A DNA stretch of 64,000 nt, taken from positions 1-64,000 of the forward strand of contig CACZFL010000013.1 in assembly GCA_902780525.1 (NCBI GenBank). Direction: 5' to 3'. The notes under the pieces were generated by a model. That model made no database searches, was not told the origin of the DNA, and saw only the letters and a program-made list of their open reading frames with translations. This document shows positions 26,341 through 34,126 of the stretch, piece by piece. Source of the DNA: an uncultured bacterium. GTDB taxonomy: Bacteria > Cyanobacteriota > Vampirovibrionia > Gastranaerophilales > Gastranaerophilaceae. The position numbers were made by a program, and so were the translations under genes. Numbering within the stretch: position 1 is the stretch's first letter; each line of letters opens with the position of its first letter.

Positions 26341-26859
26341 ATGATGATTTCGTACGATTGTAAGAAATTAATATTTAAAATAATTAAAAATATTCCAAAA
26401 ACAGTTTTAAATATATTATGTATGCCATTTTTTCTCGTATTTATGGTTATTGATAATATAAAGTATAGGATTTTATACCATTCTAGCGAAGAATCAAAAC
26501 AGTCTTTTTTAAAATTTTTAGCCTCGCATGGAGGGAATACCGAATATGAAATAAAATGTCCCAAGTGCGGATACAATACAAAACAAATGATTGGCGGGAG
26601 TCATACGTCTGATTTAAAAGGTTATTTTTCAACAGAGTTGGTTTATTGTCCGAGCTGCAGGGAACCGTTGGAGGGAGGTTTTGTTCATTATAGGAAAAAA
26701 TCTGATGGAGAAAATAAAACATATAACAAAAGATGTCCTAATTGCTTGAGAAAAACAAAAAAATACGATATACATCAAAGCGACATAAAATTAAAATGTC
26801 CGAAATGCGGTAGTGACAATCTTGAAATTACTGACCTGCAAACATATTGGATGACATAA
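26341..26859 (+). CDS. Membrane-anchored zinc-ribbon protein (172 aa)
   Basis: One hydrophobic helix (VLNILCMPFFLVFMVI, ~21-36) near the N-terminus is followed by two zinc-ribbon-like units: CPKCGYNT...CPSCREP and CPNCLRKT...CPKCGSDN. The ATG directly follows the WYL stop codon. The N-terminal membrane part resembles 26,902-27,207, so one arose by duplication of the other. Function unknown. Confidence 0.7.
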   Translation: MMISYDCKKLIFKIIKNIPKTVLNILCMPFFLVFMVIDNIKYRILYHSSEESKQSFLKFLASHGGNTEYEIKCPKCGYNTKQMIGGSHTSDLKGYFSTELVYCPSCREPLEGGFVHYRKKSDGENKTYNKRCPNCLRKTKKYDIHQSDIKLKCPKCGSDNLEITDLQTYWMT

Positions 26860-26861
26860 AA

Positions 26862-26891
26862 AACTGCTTGATGATGCCCAGGGGCAGATTT
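26862..26891 (+). pseudogene. Duplicated remnant of the WYL gene 3' end
   Basis: Just after the zinc-ribbon gene the plus strand reads KKLLDDAQGQ followed by a stop in one frame, the same last residues as the WYL protein (KKLLDDAQGQMG). It marks a past tandem duplication of the unit [WYL 3' end + membrane protein]. Confidence 0.65.
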
Positions 26892-26901
26892 AGTACAAAA
26901 T

Positions 26902-27207
26902 ATGGTAATTAGAATGAATAATAAAAAACTAACAAAAGAACAACAGGCCAAACACGACAAGGAGCTGATGGACGGAATAATAGCTTTAAAAAATTTTGCA
27001 CCAGATGGGTGTTTTTCCCCCGATCTTGATGATTCATTGTATCAAAAACCGGCTAAGAAATATTCAAAAAACTTGTTTAATACAATGAAAGCTATTATAA
27101 CAACATTTTGGCATTTATTATGTATACCGTTTTTTCTTATATTTATGATTCTTGACGATATAAGACTTCGGATTTTAGACTATTTTGACGATGACACAAT
27201 TTACTGA
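26902..27207 (+). CDS. Membrane protein, paralogue of 26,341-26,859 without zinc ribbons (101 aa)
   Basis: FWHLLCIPFFLIFMILDDIRLRIL matches VLNILCMPFFLVFMVIDNIKYRIL of the upstream gene; the zinc-ribbon part is missing and the N-terminal ~60 residues are soluble and charged. The start could be 26,902 or 26,914; neither has a clear ribosome site. Confidence 0.55.
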   Translation: MVIRMNNKKLTKEQQAKHDKELMDGIIALKNFAPDGCFSPDLDDSLYQKPAKKYSKNLFNTMKAIITTFWHLLCIPFFLIFMILDDIRLRILDYFDDDTIY

Positions 27208-27269
27208 ACACAACTTTAAATAAAAAAACAATTAACAAAAGATTTAAACAAAAAATAAGGAGTTTATCA

Positions 27270-27689
27270 ATGAAACGTTTTTTAATTTTTTTATTCTTTG
27301 TATTTATCTCAACAGTTATGGTTTTTGCTGACAATATAAAATATGGGTATAACGCACACGGAGAATATGTCCCAACTTCAATTAACGGTCAAAAGGTCAA
27401 ATATGGTTACAATGCACATGGAGAATATGTTCCAACTTCTGTCGGGGATCAAAAAATAAAATACGGATACAACTCTCATGGAAATTATGTGCCAACTTCA
27501 GTAGGCGGGCAAAATGTCAGATATGGATATAATGCCCATGGGGAATATGTCCCGACTTCTATAAATGGACAAAGTATTAAATATGGATACAATGCTCATG
27601 GTGAATATGTGCCAACTTCAATTAACGGGCAATCTGTTAAGTATGGTTATAATGCTCATGGAGAGTATGTTCCAACCGGCTTAAAATAA
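27270..27689 (+). CDS. Secreted protein of six 19-residue repeats (139 aa)
   Basis: A signal peptide (MKRFLIFLFFVFISTVMVFA, cleavage before D21) is followed by six near-identical units with pattern [IV]-K-Y-G-Y-N-A-H-G-E-Y-V-P-T-S-[IV]-x-G-Q. Nothing else is present. At DNA level the unit is 57 bp, a set-up for copy-number change by recombination. Tyrosine/glycine-rich repeats with a fixed spacing suggest a periplasmic or surface beta-repeat. AAGGAG ribosome site. It ends the plus-strand operon, facing 27,699-28,010. I do not recognise the repeat. Confidence 0.85.
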   Translation: MKRFLIFLFFVFISTVMVFADNIKYGYNAHGEYVPTSINGQKVKYGYNAHGEYVPTSVGDQKIKYGYNSHGNYVPTSVGGQNVRYGYNAHGEYVPTSINGQSIKYGYNAHGEYVPTSINGQSVKYGYNAHGEYVPTGLK

Positions 27690-27698
27690 TTTATATTT

Positions 27699-28010
27699 TC
27701 AGTACGAATCTGCAATATCATTAATCATTCGTTCTGCAATTTTATAATATTTGGCATATTTTGATTTTTTTGTTTCTTTAAATTCATAAAATTCCTCAAT
27801 GTAATCAAATGCTCCGTCTTCAATATTTTCTGTGGCACCCGTTACATAATCAAAAACACTTACTTTGCTTACAGTAAAAGCGTCACAATCGTCACCATAA
27901 TGAACATTAATATATACTGTATTACCATTATCATTTACCACAACTTCTGCATTAAGGTCATCCATTCCGGCATATTGGGTTATTGCAGCTCTTTCGCTTA
28001 AAATATTCAT
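27699..28010 (-). CDS. Hypothetical acidic protein (103 aa)
   Basis: ATG 28,010 is chosen: the in-frame ATG at 28,028 contains the AAAGGAG ribosome site itself. The protein is acidic with strands around VVVNDNGNTVYINVHYGDDCDAFTVSKV and a C-terminal helix. No family recognised. Single-gene unit from promoter 17. Confidence 0.65.
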   Translation of the reverse strand: MNILSERAAITQYAGMDDLNAEVVVNDNGNTVYINVHYGDDCDAFTVSKVSVFDYVTGATENIEDGAFDYIEEFYEFKETKKSKYAKYYKIAERMINDIADSY

Positions 28011-28038
28011 AATCTGTTCTCCTTTCATCTACAAAAAT

Positions 28039-28070
28039 ATCGTAACATATGTATATGTCAGATTCGGATA
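28039..28070 (-). promoter_or_regulatory. Island promoter 17
   Basis: Minus-strand box TATCCGAATCTGACA (28,056-28,070), 11 nt, TACGAT (28,039-28,044). It drives 27,699-28,010. Confidence 0.8.
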
Positions 28071-28072
28071 TT

Positions 28073-29239
28073 TTATATCTTTTTCTGTCTATCTATATTT
28101 ACCCTTGTAATTCTTGTAAGTTTTGTTTTTGATACATTCAGCAATATCCCTATCATACTCATTGATACAGCAAGTGATGAGCCGCCGTAGCTTATAAACG
28201 GAAGGGTTATCCCTGTTGCAGGGAGAAATGATGTTGCAACAGAGATGTTAAAAAAGGCCTGCATCGTGATTGAAAATATTATTCCAATTGCAAGCAAGCG
28301 GCCGTAGGTTGTTGGACATTTTAGAGCAATAGTTATACCTCTGTACAACAAGGTAAGGAAGAGTAGAATTACAAACAAACTCCCGATAAATCCTATCTCT
28401 TCCGAGATTACAGAAAAGATAAAATCCGTATGAGATTCAGGCAGCCAGCCGAGTTTTTCTTTGCCGGAGCCATAGCCGGAGCCAAACATTCCGCCTGATG
28501 ATATTGCAACAAGCGAATGAAATACCTGATACCCTTCGCCCTGAATATCCGTGTCTGAGTTATGCCAGTTCATAATTCTTTGTAACTGATATGGTTCAAT
28601 ATATTGAGATAAATCAATTACGTTTGTTTTAACCATAACAAAAAATCCTGCAAGCATAATTATTCCAAGAAAAATATATTTAAGAGTTTTTCCGGAACAT
28701 ACATACATGCAAAAAGAGATACCGAGAAGAATAAGTGTCATACTGAGATTAGGCTGTTTTAATACAATAAAAATCATTAAACCTGCAGTTATCAGATGTT
28801 TAAATAGCATTTTATTAAACACATCTTTTTTTAGTGAAAACAAGTTGCCTAAAAGCATAATGAGTGCAAGTTTTGTGAGTTCTGACGGCTGAAACTGAAA
28901 CCCAAGATTCAGCCATCTTCTAGCTCCGTTAATCGTTACCCCGAGCGGTGTAAATTTAACCATAAGTAAAAGTATAATTACTCCGAAAGCAAACGAAAAA
29001 GTAAACCTTCGCAAATTGTTGTAATCTAATTTGGAAAAGAACCACATTCCGACACTGCCAATAATTATCCAGAACAAGTGCTGAAAAACATAATAAAACG
29101 GCGGCAAGTGTTTTGTAACGCAAAGCGGCAGACTTGCAGATACAACAGCCATAAAACCTATTACAATAAGGATTATGGTTGTTGTCAAAAGCTCCCTGTC
29201 ACCATCTGTTTTTATTTCCTGATATCCGTTTTTAACCAT
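28073..29239 (-). CDS. ftsW: FtsW/RodA-type SEDS glycosyltransferase (388 aa)
   Basis: Ten or so membrane segments and SEDS signatures are seen: INGARRWLNLGFQFQPSELTKLALIMLL, YQLQRIMNWHNSD..GEGYQVFHSLVAISSGGMFGSGYG, and LPESHTDFIFSVISEEIGFIGSL. It polymerises lipid II together with a class B PBP. The start overlaps the end of the PBP gene by 8 nt, so the pair is translationally coupled. FtsW rather than RodA is suggested by the GxGYG and PESHTDFIF wording, but RodA cannot be excluded. Finding it on an accessory island under the regulon promoter is unusual. Confidence 0.88.
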   Translation of the reverse strand: MVKNGYQEIKTDGDRELLTTTIILIVIGFMAVVSASLPLCVTKHLPPFYYVFQHLFWIIIGSVGMWFFSKLDYNNLRRFTFSFAFGVIILLLMVKFTPLGVTINGARRWLNLGFQFQPSELTKLALIMLLGNLFSLKKDVFNKMLFKHLITAGLMIFIVLKQPNLSMTLILLGISFCMYVCSGKTLKYIFLGIIMLAGFFVMVKTNVIDLSQYIEPYQLQRIMNWHNSDTDIQGEGYQVFHSLVAISSGGMFGSGYGSGKEKLGWLPESHTDFIFSVISEEIGFIGSLFVILLFLTLLYRGITIALKCPTTYGRLLAIGIIFSITMQAFFNISVATSFLPATGITLPFISYGGSSLAVSMSMIGILLNVSKTKLTRITRVNIDRQKKI

Positions 29240-30935
29240 TATTCACCCCCTTATCGCTTGGTATATTAAGCAAAGTCCCGACTTCTGTTGCTATTTTTCT
29301 GAAAAGAGGTGATGCAATCGTTCCGCCGTAGTCAACACCTGTTTTGGGTGAATCGATTACAACGTATATTGCAACTTTTGGTGCTGTTGCAGGAAAATAA
29401 CCGATAGCGGAAGCATAAACCGCGGCACCGCTTGTAACCTGTTTTCTTGATGTTCCTGTTTTAGCGCAGGTTGTATATTTTTCTAAGTTCAGCGGAGTAT
29501 CACCATTTGCAATACTTTTAGCCAAGAGTCTTGTAACAGAATGAGCCGTTTGGGGAGAAATGACCTTACGGGTCTGTACGTGATTAGGGAGTTCCTCGGC
29601 TGAATATTTAATAACGTGCGGAGTAGTCCAAACTCCTCCGTTTGCAACCGCAGAGACTGCACTAATCATTTGTATTGCAGTTACAGAAGCACCATATCCG
29701 TACCCCATACTTGCGTGCCTTGATTTATACCACGTTATTGGTTTCGGTAAAAGTCCCATTGATTCTGCAGTAAGGTCAATCCCCGTTTTCTGCCCGAAAC
29801 CGAACTCCCGAAGCTTTGAATAGTAAGAATCTTTATCAAGCATAAGTGCAATATTTGCGCTTCCTACGTTGCTTGAGTGTTCAAAAAGGTAGTCTAAGCT
29901 AATCATTCCCGGGTTTGGGTGTTTGTCTAAATCGTGATTTCTTATCACAAATTTATCTATAACCATTTTGCCCGAATCCGGCACTTTTGAATATTCATTT
30001 AAAACTCCCAGATCAATAGCCGTTGCAACTGTAATTATCTTAAATGTTGAGCCCGGGGGATAAATATCTGTGAGTGACCAGTTTTTCATATCAAACTGCG
30101 AAGCTTTCCAAAACTTGTTGGGGTCAAAATTAGGATAAGATGCATAAGCAAGAATTTCACCGTTGGTTACATCTTCAACAATCACCGTTCCCCGCTCCGC
30201 TTTTGTTTCTTTTATGGTTTTAGCAAGCTCCTTTTCGCAAATATACTGTACGGAAGCATCAATAGTAAGTGTAATGTCTTTGCCTTTTTGCTTTTTGGTA
30301 ATGTTATTAACATCTGTATCAAAATCAAAAATAATGTCGCCGTTGGCTTTTCTCTGAACACTTTCTGTATCTGTAATGCTTTCCAGCTTGCTTTTCCCCG
30401 TATTCTCAATACCGGTTGAGTTTTTGGAGAGATAACTATAATACCCGATGATATGCGAAGCAATATTCCCCTGCGGGTAAAAACGACGATTAATTGTTCC
30501 TACGCTGATTTCACGAAGCCCGAGCTTGCGGATTTTTTCAGCAGATGTTCTGTTAACTTCTTTTTTTAAAGTTATTATATTCCTCTTTTTCGATTTTAAT
30601 TTTGTGAGAACTTCCTCTTTTGACATTTCTAGAGCCGGTGAGAGAATCTCTGCAAGATACTCAGGCGGACGCTTGGAAGAGTATTCGCAAGGATGTGCAT
30701 AAACTTCATACACAAGCTCATCTGTCGCCAGCTTGATTCCGTTTCTGTCAAGAATATTTCCTCTTAAAGCCAGACTGTTTGTACTCCTTATTGCGATACC
30801 TTTTGCTTTATAGCCGCTTAAATCAAGTACCTGCACTCCAAAAAGATAACAGGCTAAAATGATAAAAGCAAAAGTCATTAACCCCTGCATAACAGCTATT
30901 CTTTTATTAACCTTTTCTTTAAAATCTTTTTCCAT
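29232..30935 (-). CDS. ftsI: FtsI-like class B penicillin-binding protein (567 aa)
   Basis: One N-terminal membrane anchor (~15-36), a PBP dimerisation domain, then a transpeptidase with all three active-site motifs: STFK (296-299), SSN (354-356) and KTGT (493-496). No PASTA domains. It pairs with the SEDS protein encoded 8 nt overlapping downstream, the usual FtsW-FtsI arrangement. ATG 30,935 is preferred over GTG 30,941, which is too close to GAGG. Septal peptidoglycan cross-linking is the expected role; a catalytically intact copy on the island implies active use. Confidence 0.88.
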   Translation of the reverse strand: MEKDFKEKVNKRIAVMQGLMTFAFIILACYLFGVQVLDLSGYKAKGIAIRSTNSLALRGNILDRNGIKLATDELVYEVYAHPCEYSSKRPPEYLAEILSPALEMSKEEVLTKLKSKKRNIITLKKEVNRTSAEKIRKLGLREISVGTINRRFYPQGNIASHIIGYYSYLSKNSTGIENTGKSKLESITDTESVQRKANGDIIFDFDTDVNNITKKQKGKDITLTIDASVQYICEKELAKTIKETKAERGTVIVEDVTNGEILAYASYPNFDPNKFWKASQFDMKNWSLTDIYPPGSTFKIITVATAIDLGVLNEYSKVPDSGKMVIDKFVIRNHDLDKHPNPGMISLDYLFEHSSNVGSANIALMLDKDSYYSKLREFGFGQKTGIDLTAESMGLLPKPITWYKSRHASMGYGYGASVTAIQMISAVSAVANGGVWTTPHVIKYSAEELPNHVQTRKVISPQTAHSVTRLLAKSIANGDTPLNLEKYTTCAKTGTSRKQVTSGAAVYASAIGYFPATAPKVAIYVVIDSPKTGVDYGGTIASPLFRKIATEVGTLLNIPSDKGVNNG

Positions 30936-30956
30936 TTTCACTAATCCTCTGTTTTA

Positions 30957-30988
30957 ATAATAAAAGATGTGTGTGTCATTTTCGGACA
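30957..30988 (-). promoter_or_regulatory. Island promoter 18
   Basis: Minus-strand box TGTCCGAAAATGACA (30,974-30,988), 11 nt, TATTAT (30,957-30,962). It drives ftsI-ftsW. Confidence 0.88.
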
Positions 30989-30999
30989 GGGAGTAAGAT

Positions 31000-31028
31000 A
31001 AAAGAGGGGGATTAAATCCCCCTCTTTT
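31000..31028 (-). terminator. Intrinsic terminator after the DUF2130 gene
   Basis: An 11-bp perfect stem (AAAAGAGGGGG with CCCCCTCTTTT) begins at the stop-codon side of 31,030 and is followed on the minus strand by a short T-rich run. Confidence 0.75.
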
Positions 31029-31029
31029 A

Positions 31030-32400
31030 TTATTTTTTCTTTTTACTTTTATCTTCAAGCTTTAGTGCATCAAACATAGCCTGCATTGTCGGATTGTCTT
31101 TTGTGAGTTTTTTAATACTCAAATCATCTACTTTATTATTTGCGGCATTGAGATGATTTCCGGAAGTTACTAATGCTGCTTTAATATCCTGCAGGTTCTT
31201 TATTGCCTTATCTATACCTGATATTGCATCATCAAATCTTGCACGTGCATCTTTAACATTTTTAAGGAATCTGGTTTTAAAATCATTCATATCCCTTTCA
31301 AAGTTAGATACATCTACATTTTGTTTGCGCATAAGTTCAAGTTCTTTTTTGTATTCCATTGTACGCAAAGACGCATTTCTGAGCAGTGTGATTATCGGAA
31401 TAAAGAACTGCGGACGAATTACATACATTTTCTCATAGCGGTGTGATACATCTACGATACCTTCGTTATAGTATTCGTTTTCTGGTTCAAGCATTGAAAC
31501 CAAAACTGCATACTCACAATTTTTATCCCTGCGATCTTTATCCAGCTTTGCAAAAAATTCTTCGTTTTTCTTTTTCTTGCCGTTTGAATCAGACTCGTTT
31601 TTCATTTCAAACATTATTGAAACAACTTCACCGCATTCGGGATCAATTTCTCTGAAAATATAATCCCCTTTTGTGCCGTCTTTAGTGTCGTTATCTTTTT
31701 TGAAATATGCATTTTGGAACCCTAAAGCGCGATTTTTGTTAAACTCAATCTCGCAATGCTGTTCTAGGCTTTCACCTATCATTTTAGTGGATTGTCTTGC
31801 TTTGAAATCTTTGTATTGTTCAATTGTTTCGTCTTTTAGTTTAAGCTGAATTTCAAACTGTTCTTTAAGAGATTGCTCCCTGATAAGACATTCTTTTGCA
31901 GTCAAAGCCTGTTCGCTTTTCAGCTTTTGAATACTGTTTTCTTTTTTAACAATTTCTTCAGTGAGTTTTGATTCTAACTTATTTAGTTCAAGCTGCTTAT
32001 CCTTTTCAAAAGAAGAAAGTTGATTTTTGAGCTTGGCAATCTCTTTGTCTTTTTCTGCCTCAGTTTCTTTTATTGCTGATTTTGTCACGAGCTCACTTTC
32101 TTTTACTTTTGCGATAAGTTTTGCAATTTCGGCATCTTTATTTGCCAACTCGGTATTAAAATCTTTTTCGGCTTCAAGTTTTGCAACCTGAACTGCCTGT
32201 TCTTTTTCAGACTCAAACAGTTTTTCTCTGTTCTGGAGCTCTTTAGAGAACTCTTTGTCTCTTACCTGTTTAAGTATTGCAGCATATCCTGCTTCATCAA
32301 TTTCAAATACTTCGCCGCATTTTGGGCATCTTAATTCGTTCATAACAGTTACCTCTTTTGTTGTTTCGTTGCGTTTTGCTTGTTTCTTTAAATTTGTCAT
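31030..32400 (-). CDS. DUF2130 family coiled-coil protein (456 aa)
   Basis: An N-terminal zinc-ribbon-like LRCPKCGEVFEIDE is followed by ~190 residues of coiled coil (KEAQ-rich) and a C-terminal domain with HCEIEFNK...KGDYIFRE...IMFEMKNES and DRRDKNCEYAVLVS. The last part looks like a PD-(D/E)XK-type fold (D...E-x-K), as proposed for DUF2130. A second start at 32,343 (MNELRCPKC) also has a GAGGTAA site and matches where family members usually begin. Second gene of the SAM-riboswitch-controlled operon. Confidence 0.85.
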   Translation of the reverse strand: MTNLKKQAKRNETTKEVTVMNELRCPKCGEVFEIDEAGYAAILKQVRDKEFSKELQNREKLFESEKEQAVQVAKLEAEKDFNTELANKDAEIAKLIAKVKESELVTKSAIKETEAEKDKEIAKLKNQLSSFEKDKQLELNKLESKLTEEIVKKENSIQKLKSEQALTAKECLIREQSLKEQFEIQLKLKDETIEQYKDFKARQSTKMIGESLEQHCEIEFNKNRALGFQNAYFKKDNDTKDGTKGDYIFREIDPECGEVVSIMFEMKNESDSNGKKKKNEEFFAKLDKDRRDKNCEYAVLVSMLEPENEYYNEGIVDVSHRYEKMYVIRPQFFIPIITLLRNASLRTMEYKKELELMRKQNVDVSNFERDMNDFKTRFLKNVKDARARFDDAISGIDKAIKNLQDIKAALVTSGNHLNAANNKVDDLSIKKLTKDNPTMQAMFDALKLEDKSKKKK

Positions 32401-32411
32401 AGTTGTATCTC

Positions 32412-32828
32412 CTATAATTTAGTACATTCTGTAAATTTTGGACTCGGTTTGAGTTCGTCTTTGTGTTTTATGGCATATCTGTAAATCTGCCGAAAATATT
32501 CTATGTGGTCATTGGTTACAAATTGTTCGTGACAATTTGTGCAATAGAATTGAATTGTGTGGTTTCCTGTTAGAATCGACCCACCGCACATATAAGGAAT
32601 CAGGACTTCACCTTTTCCGCATACAAGGCATTTTTCTTTCGGGAACCAACCGCTGTTTAATCTGAAAGAGCCTAACCACATAATCGCAGCATCTAAAGGC
32701 ATTCCTTCTTTCAGTTCGGAATCTTTTGTGTGAGAAAAAATTTCAGGATAAACTTCTCCGGTGTAATGTGTTTTTGATTTTGACGGAAGTTGTTTTTCAA
32801 CTTCACTTTTTGATTTAAAATTTGCCAT
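32412..32828 (-). CDS. Zinc-ribbon protein under SAM riboswitch (138 aa)
   Basis: Two CxxC pairs (KCLVCGKG, FYCTNCHEQF) suggest a zinc ribbon; the rest is soluble. I do not recognise the family. GGAGG ribosome site, ATG 32,828. It is the first gene after the riboswitch/terminator at 32,923-33,138 and is followed by DUF2130 (11-nt gap). Nothing in it suggests methionine or SAM synthesis, so the riboswitch link is not explained by ordinary metabolism. Confidence 0.7.
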   Translation of the reverse strand: MANFKSKSEVEKQLPSKSKTHYTGEVYPEIFSHTKDSELKEGMPLDAAIMWLGSFRLNSGWFPKEKCLVCGKGEVLIPYMCGGSILTGNHTIQFYCTNCHEQFVTNDHIEYFRQIYRYAIKHKDELKPSPKFTECTKL

Positions 32829-32922
32829 CTTTTACCTCCGTTGGCTTTTTGAGTTATGCTTATCAGTAATTTTCTGATTTACTTTTTTCTTTCTCACAGA
32901 GGCTCAAATGATAAATAAAAAG

Positions 32923-32951
32923 AAAAGACTCATCGTTATGATGAGCCTTTT
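32923..32951 (-). terminator. Riboswitch-controlled terminator
   Basis: Stem of 12 positions (one G-T pair) with loop ATAAC, followed on the minus strand by TCTTTTTATTT. Its 5' arm contains CTCATCAT, exactly complementary to ATGATGAG, the 3' strand of riboswitch helix P1, giving a readable antiterminator. Confidence 0.8.
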
Positions 32952-33010
32952 CAAGAGTTAGTAAAGCAAAGGAAAGGAGGTTCCTTTTTTTTTGTAGATA
33001 GACAAAGGTT

Positions 33011-33138
33011 TCTCATCATTCAAGCATTAGCACCATTGGTTCACTATAAATCGGCAATTTGTGGAATTAACCAAAATATATTTACCCCGGTTGCTGTGTA
33101 GTCATCGGGCTTGCCCCTCGTACACTCTCTATGAGATT
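33011..33138 (-). promoter_or_regulatory. SAM riboswitch, SAM-I/IV type
   Basis: Minus-strand RNA shows P1 TCTCAT (33,132-33,137) with ATGAGA (33,011-33,016); AGAGAG-TGTA; GAGGGGCAAGCCCGATGA; TACAC closing P2 with GTGTA; GCAACC opening P3; and GGTGCTAAT. These match the conserved SAM-I core segment by segment. The P4 helix seen in SAM-I between GGTGCTAAT and P1 is missing, as in the SAM-I/IV variant class. Ligand binding would stabilise P1 and release the terminator downstream, so high SAM should switch the operon off. Confidence 0.8.
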
Positions 33139-33204
33139 ATGTTAGAATATTAAATTTTCAATGTATTTAGAATTCGTTTCGGTTCAAATTCTCTTTACTC
33201 TTAT

Positions 33205-33236
33205 AGTATAAAATATGGGTATGTCAGATTCGGACA
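33205..33236 (-). promoter_or_regulatory. Island promoter 19, upstream of the riboswitch
   Basis: Minus-strand box TGTCCGAATCTGACA (33,222-33,236), 11 nt, TATACT (33,205-33,210). Transcripts begin ~60 nt before riboswitch P1 and read into 32,828-31,030. Confidence 0.88.
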
Positions 33237-33255
33237 TAGACATATTTTTTGTTTT

Positions 33256-33318
33256 TTAGTCGTCGAAGAAATCGTCCCAGCAGCAAAATAACAATATTTC
33301 TATTACCCAGAATGGCAC
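33256..33318 (-). CDS. 20-residue microprotein with its own promoter
   Basis: GTG 33,318 follows a GAGGTGG ribosome site by 4 nt and encodes 20 residues: a hydrophobic run (PFWVIEILLFCCW) and an acidic end (DDFFDD). Promoter 20 lies 41 nt upstream and no other gene is in its unit before promoter 19. It could be a membrane microprotein, a leader peptide or a toxin-like peptide. The dedicated promoter is the main support. Confidence 0.5.
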   Translation of the reverse strand: MPFWVIEILLFCCWDDFFDD

Positions 33319-33358
33319 CTTACCACCTCTTTCTTTTTTGATTTCTTTCTATACTTAC

Positions 33359-33390
33359 AGTATAATTTACCCCTATGTCAGAAATGGACA
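33359..33390 (-). promoter_or_regulatory. Island promoter 20
   Basis: Minus-strand box TGTCCATTTCTGACA (33,376-33,390), 11 nt, TATACT (33,359-33,364). It drives only the microprotein. Confidence 0.85.
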
Positions 33391-33397
33391 GAGGGTT

Positions 33398-33625
33398 TTA
33401 ATGACCAAAAATTTTATGAATTATTGATAATAGAATACCTTCCTTTTTGGCTTTACGCAGTTTTCTTGCTTTAAGTCTCCAATTTCGACCTCTGTGCGGA
33501 TTCCAATTCTTTTCAAATCTTTCCAGTTTTACTTTTAAATTGTCCTTGGATTCCTGAAGTATTTCATTTAACGGAATTTCATTTACAGCATCCGCTATTC
33601 TCTGTTCTATTTCTTTTTCTTCCAT
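33398..33625 (-). CDS. Small basic helical protein (75 aa)
   Basis: ATG 33,625 is preferred (AAAGGA site). Acidic N-terminal helix, then an Arg/Lys-rich segment (WNPHRGRNWRLKARKLRKAKK), possibly nucleic-acid binding. It overlaps the end of 33,579-33,893. Last gene of the operon from promoter 21. Confidence 0.55.
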   Translation of the reverse strand: MEEKEIEQRIADAVNEIPLNEILQESKDNLKVKLERFEKNWNPHRGRNWRLKARKLRKAKKEGILLSIIHKIFGH

Positions 33626-33893
33626 TTTTATTTTCCTTTTTATTTTTAGAATCACAGTACATCATATATCCGACTAAATCAGCTCCGTGTCCTTTGCCGA
33701 GAATAATGTATTCAAAAGCAAACGCAAATGAACCAAAAACACATATTACAAAAGTACACAGACCTGCCATCAGATGAGAAAAAGGGGCTTCTTCAAACCT
33801 TATGGTTTTATTCAGTTTGTCAAAAGGTCTTACCCACATATATTCACGCATATACCAAAGCATGTGGCCGTAATCGATTTTAGATATATTCAT
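33579..33893 (-). CDS. Small membrane protein (104 aa)
   Basis: One long hydrophobic stretch (HLMAGLCTFVICVFGSFAFAF, ~40-60) and a Lys/Asn-rich soluble C-terminus. No family recognised. Third gene of the operon that starts at 34,480. Confidence 0.55.
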   Translation of the reverse strand: MNISKIDYGHMLWYMREYMWVRPFDKLNKTIRFEEAPFSHLMAGLCTFVICVFGSFAFAFEYIILGKGHGADLVGYMMYCDSKNKKENKNGRKRNRTENSGCCK

Positions 33894-33911
33894 TTGCCTA
33901 ATTTACCCCTT

Positions 33912-34109
33912 TTATACCGGTTGGGAATAAGTCATTGCTCCGTGTTCGTTATATACGTTAATAAATCCGCCTTTTTTTACAGATACACTTGTTGCAGTGT
34001 AGCCCATTAACATATCCCCTGAATTCGTTGGAATATTGCCCAGAACTCTTCCTTTTTCACCATAAATTGTGATAGTGTAACTTTTTTGTACTACTGATTC
34101 AATCGTCAT
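33912..34109 (-). CDS. Small beta-rich protein (65 aa)
   Basis: SYTITIYGEKGRVLGNI...GYTATSVSVKKGGFINVYNEHG looks like a small all-beta fold. AAGGAG ribosome site before ATG 34,109. Second gene of the operon. Function unknown. Confidence 0.6.
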   Translation of the reverse strand: MTIESVVQKSYTITIYGEKGRVLGNIPTNSGDMLMGYTATSVSVKKGGFINVYNEHGAMTYSQPV

Positions 34110-34126
34110 AATATTTCTCCTTAATT

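Noticed and set aside
27330..27689. CRISPR array from the repeated 57-bp units
   Set aside because: The units are contiguous, in frame and encode protein repeats; there are no spacers.
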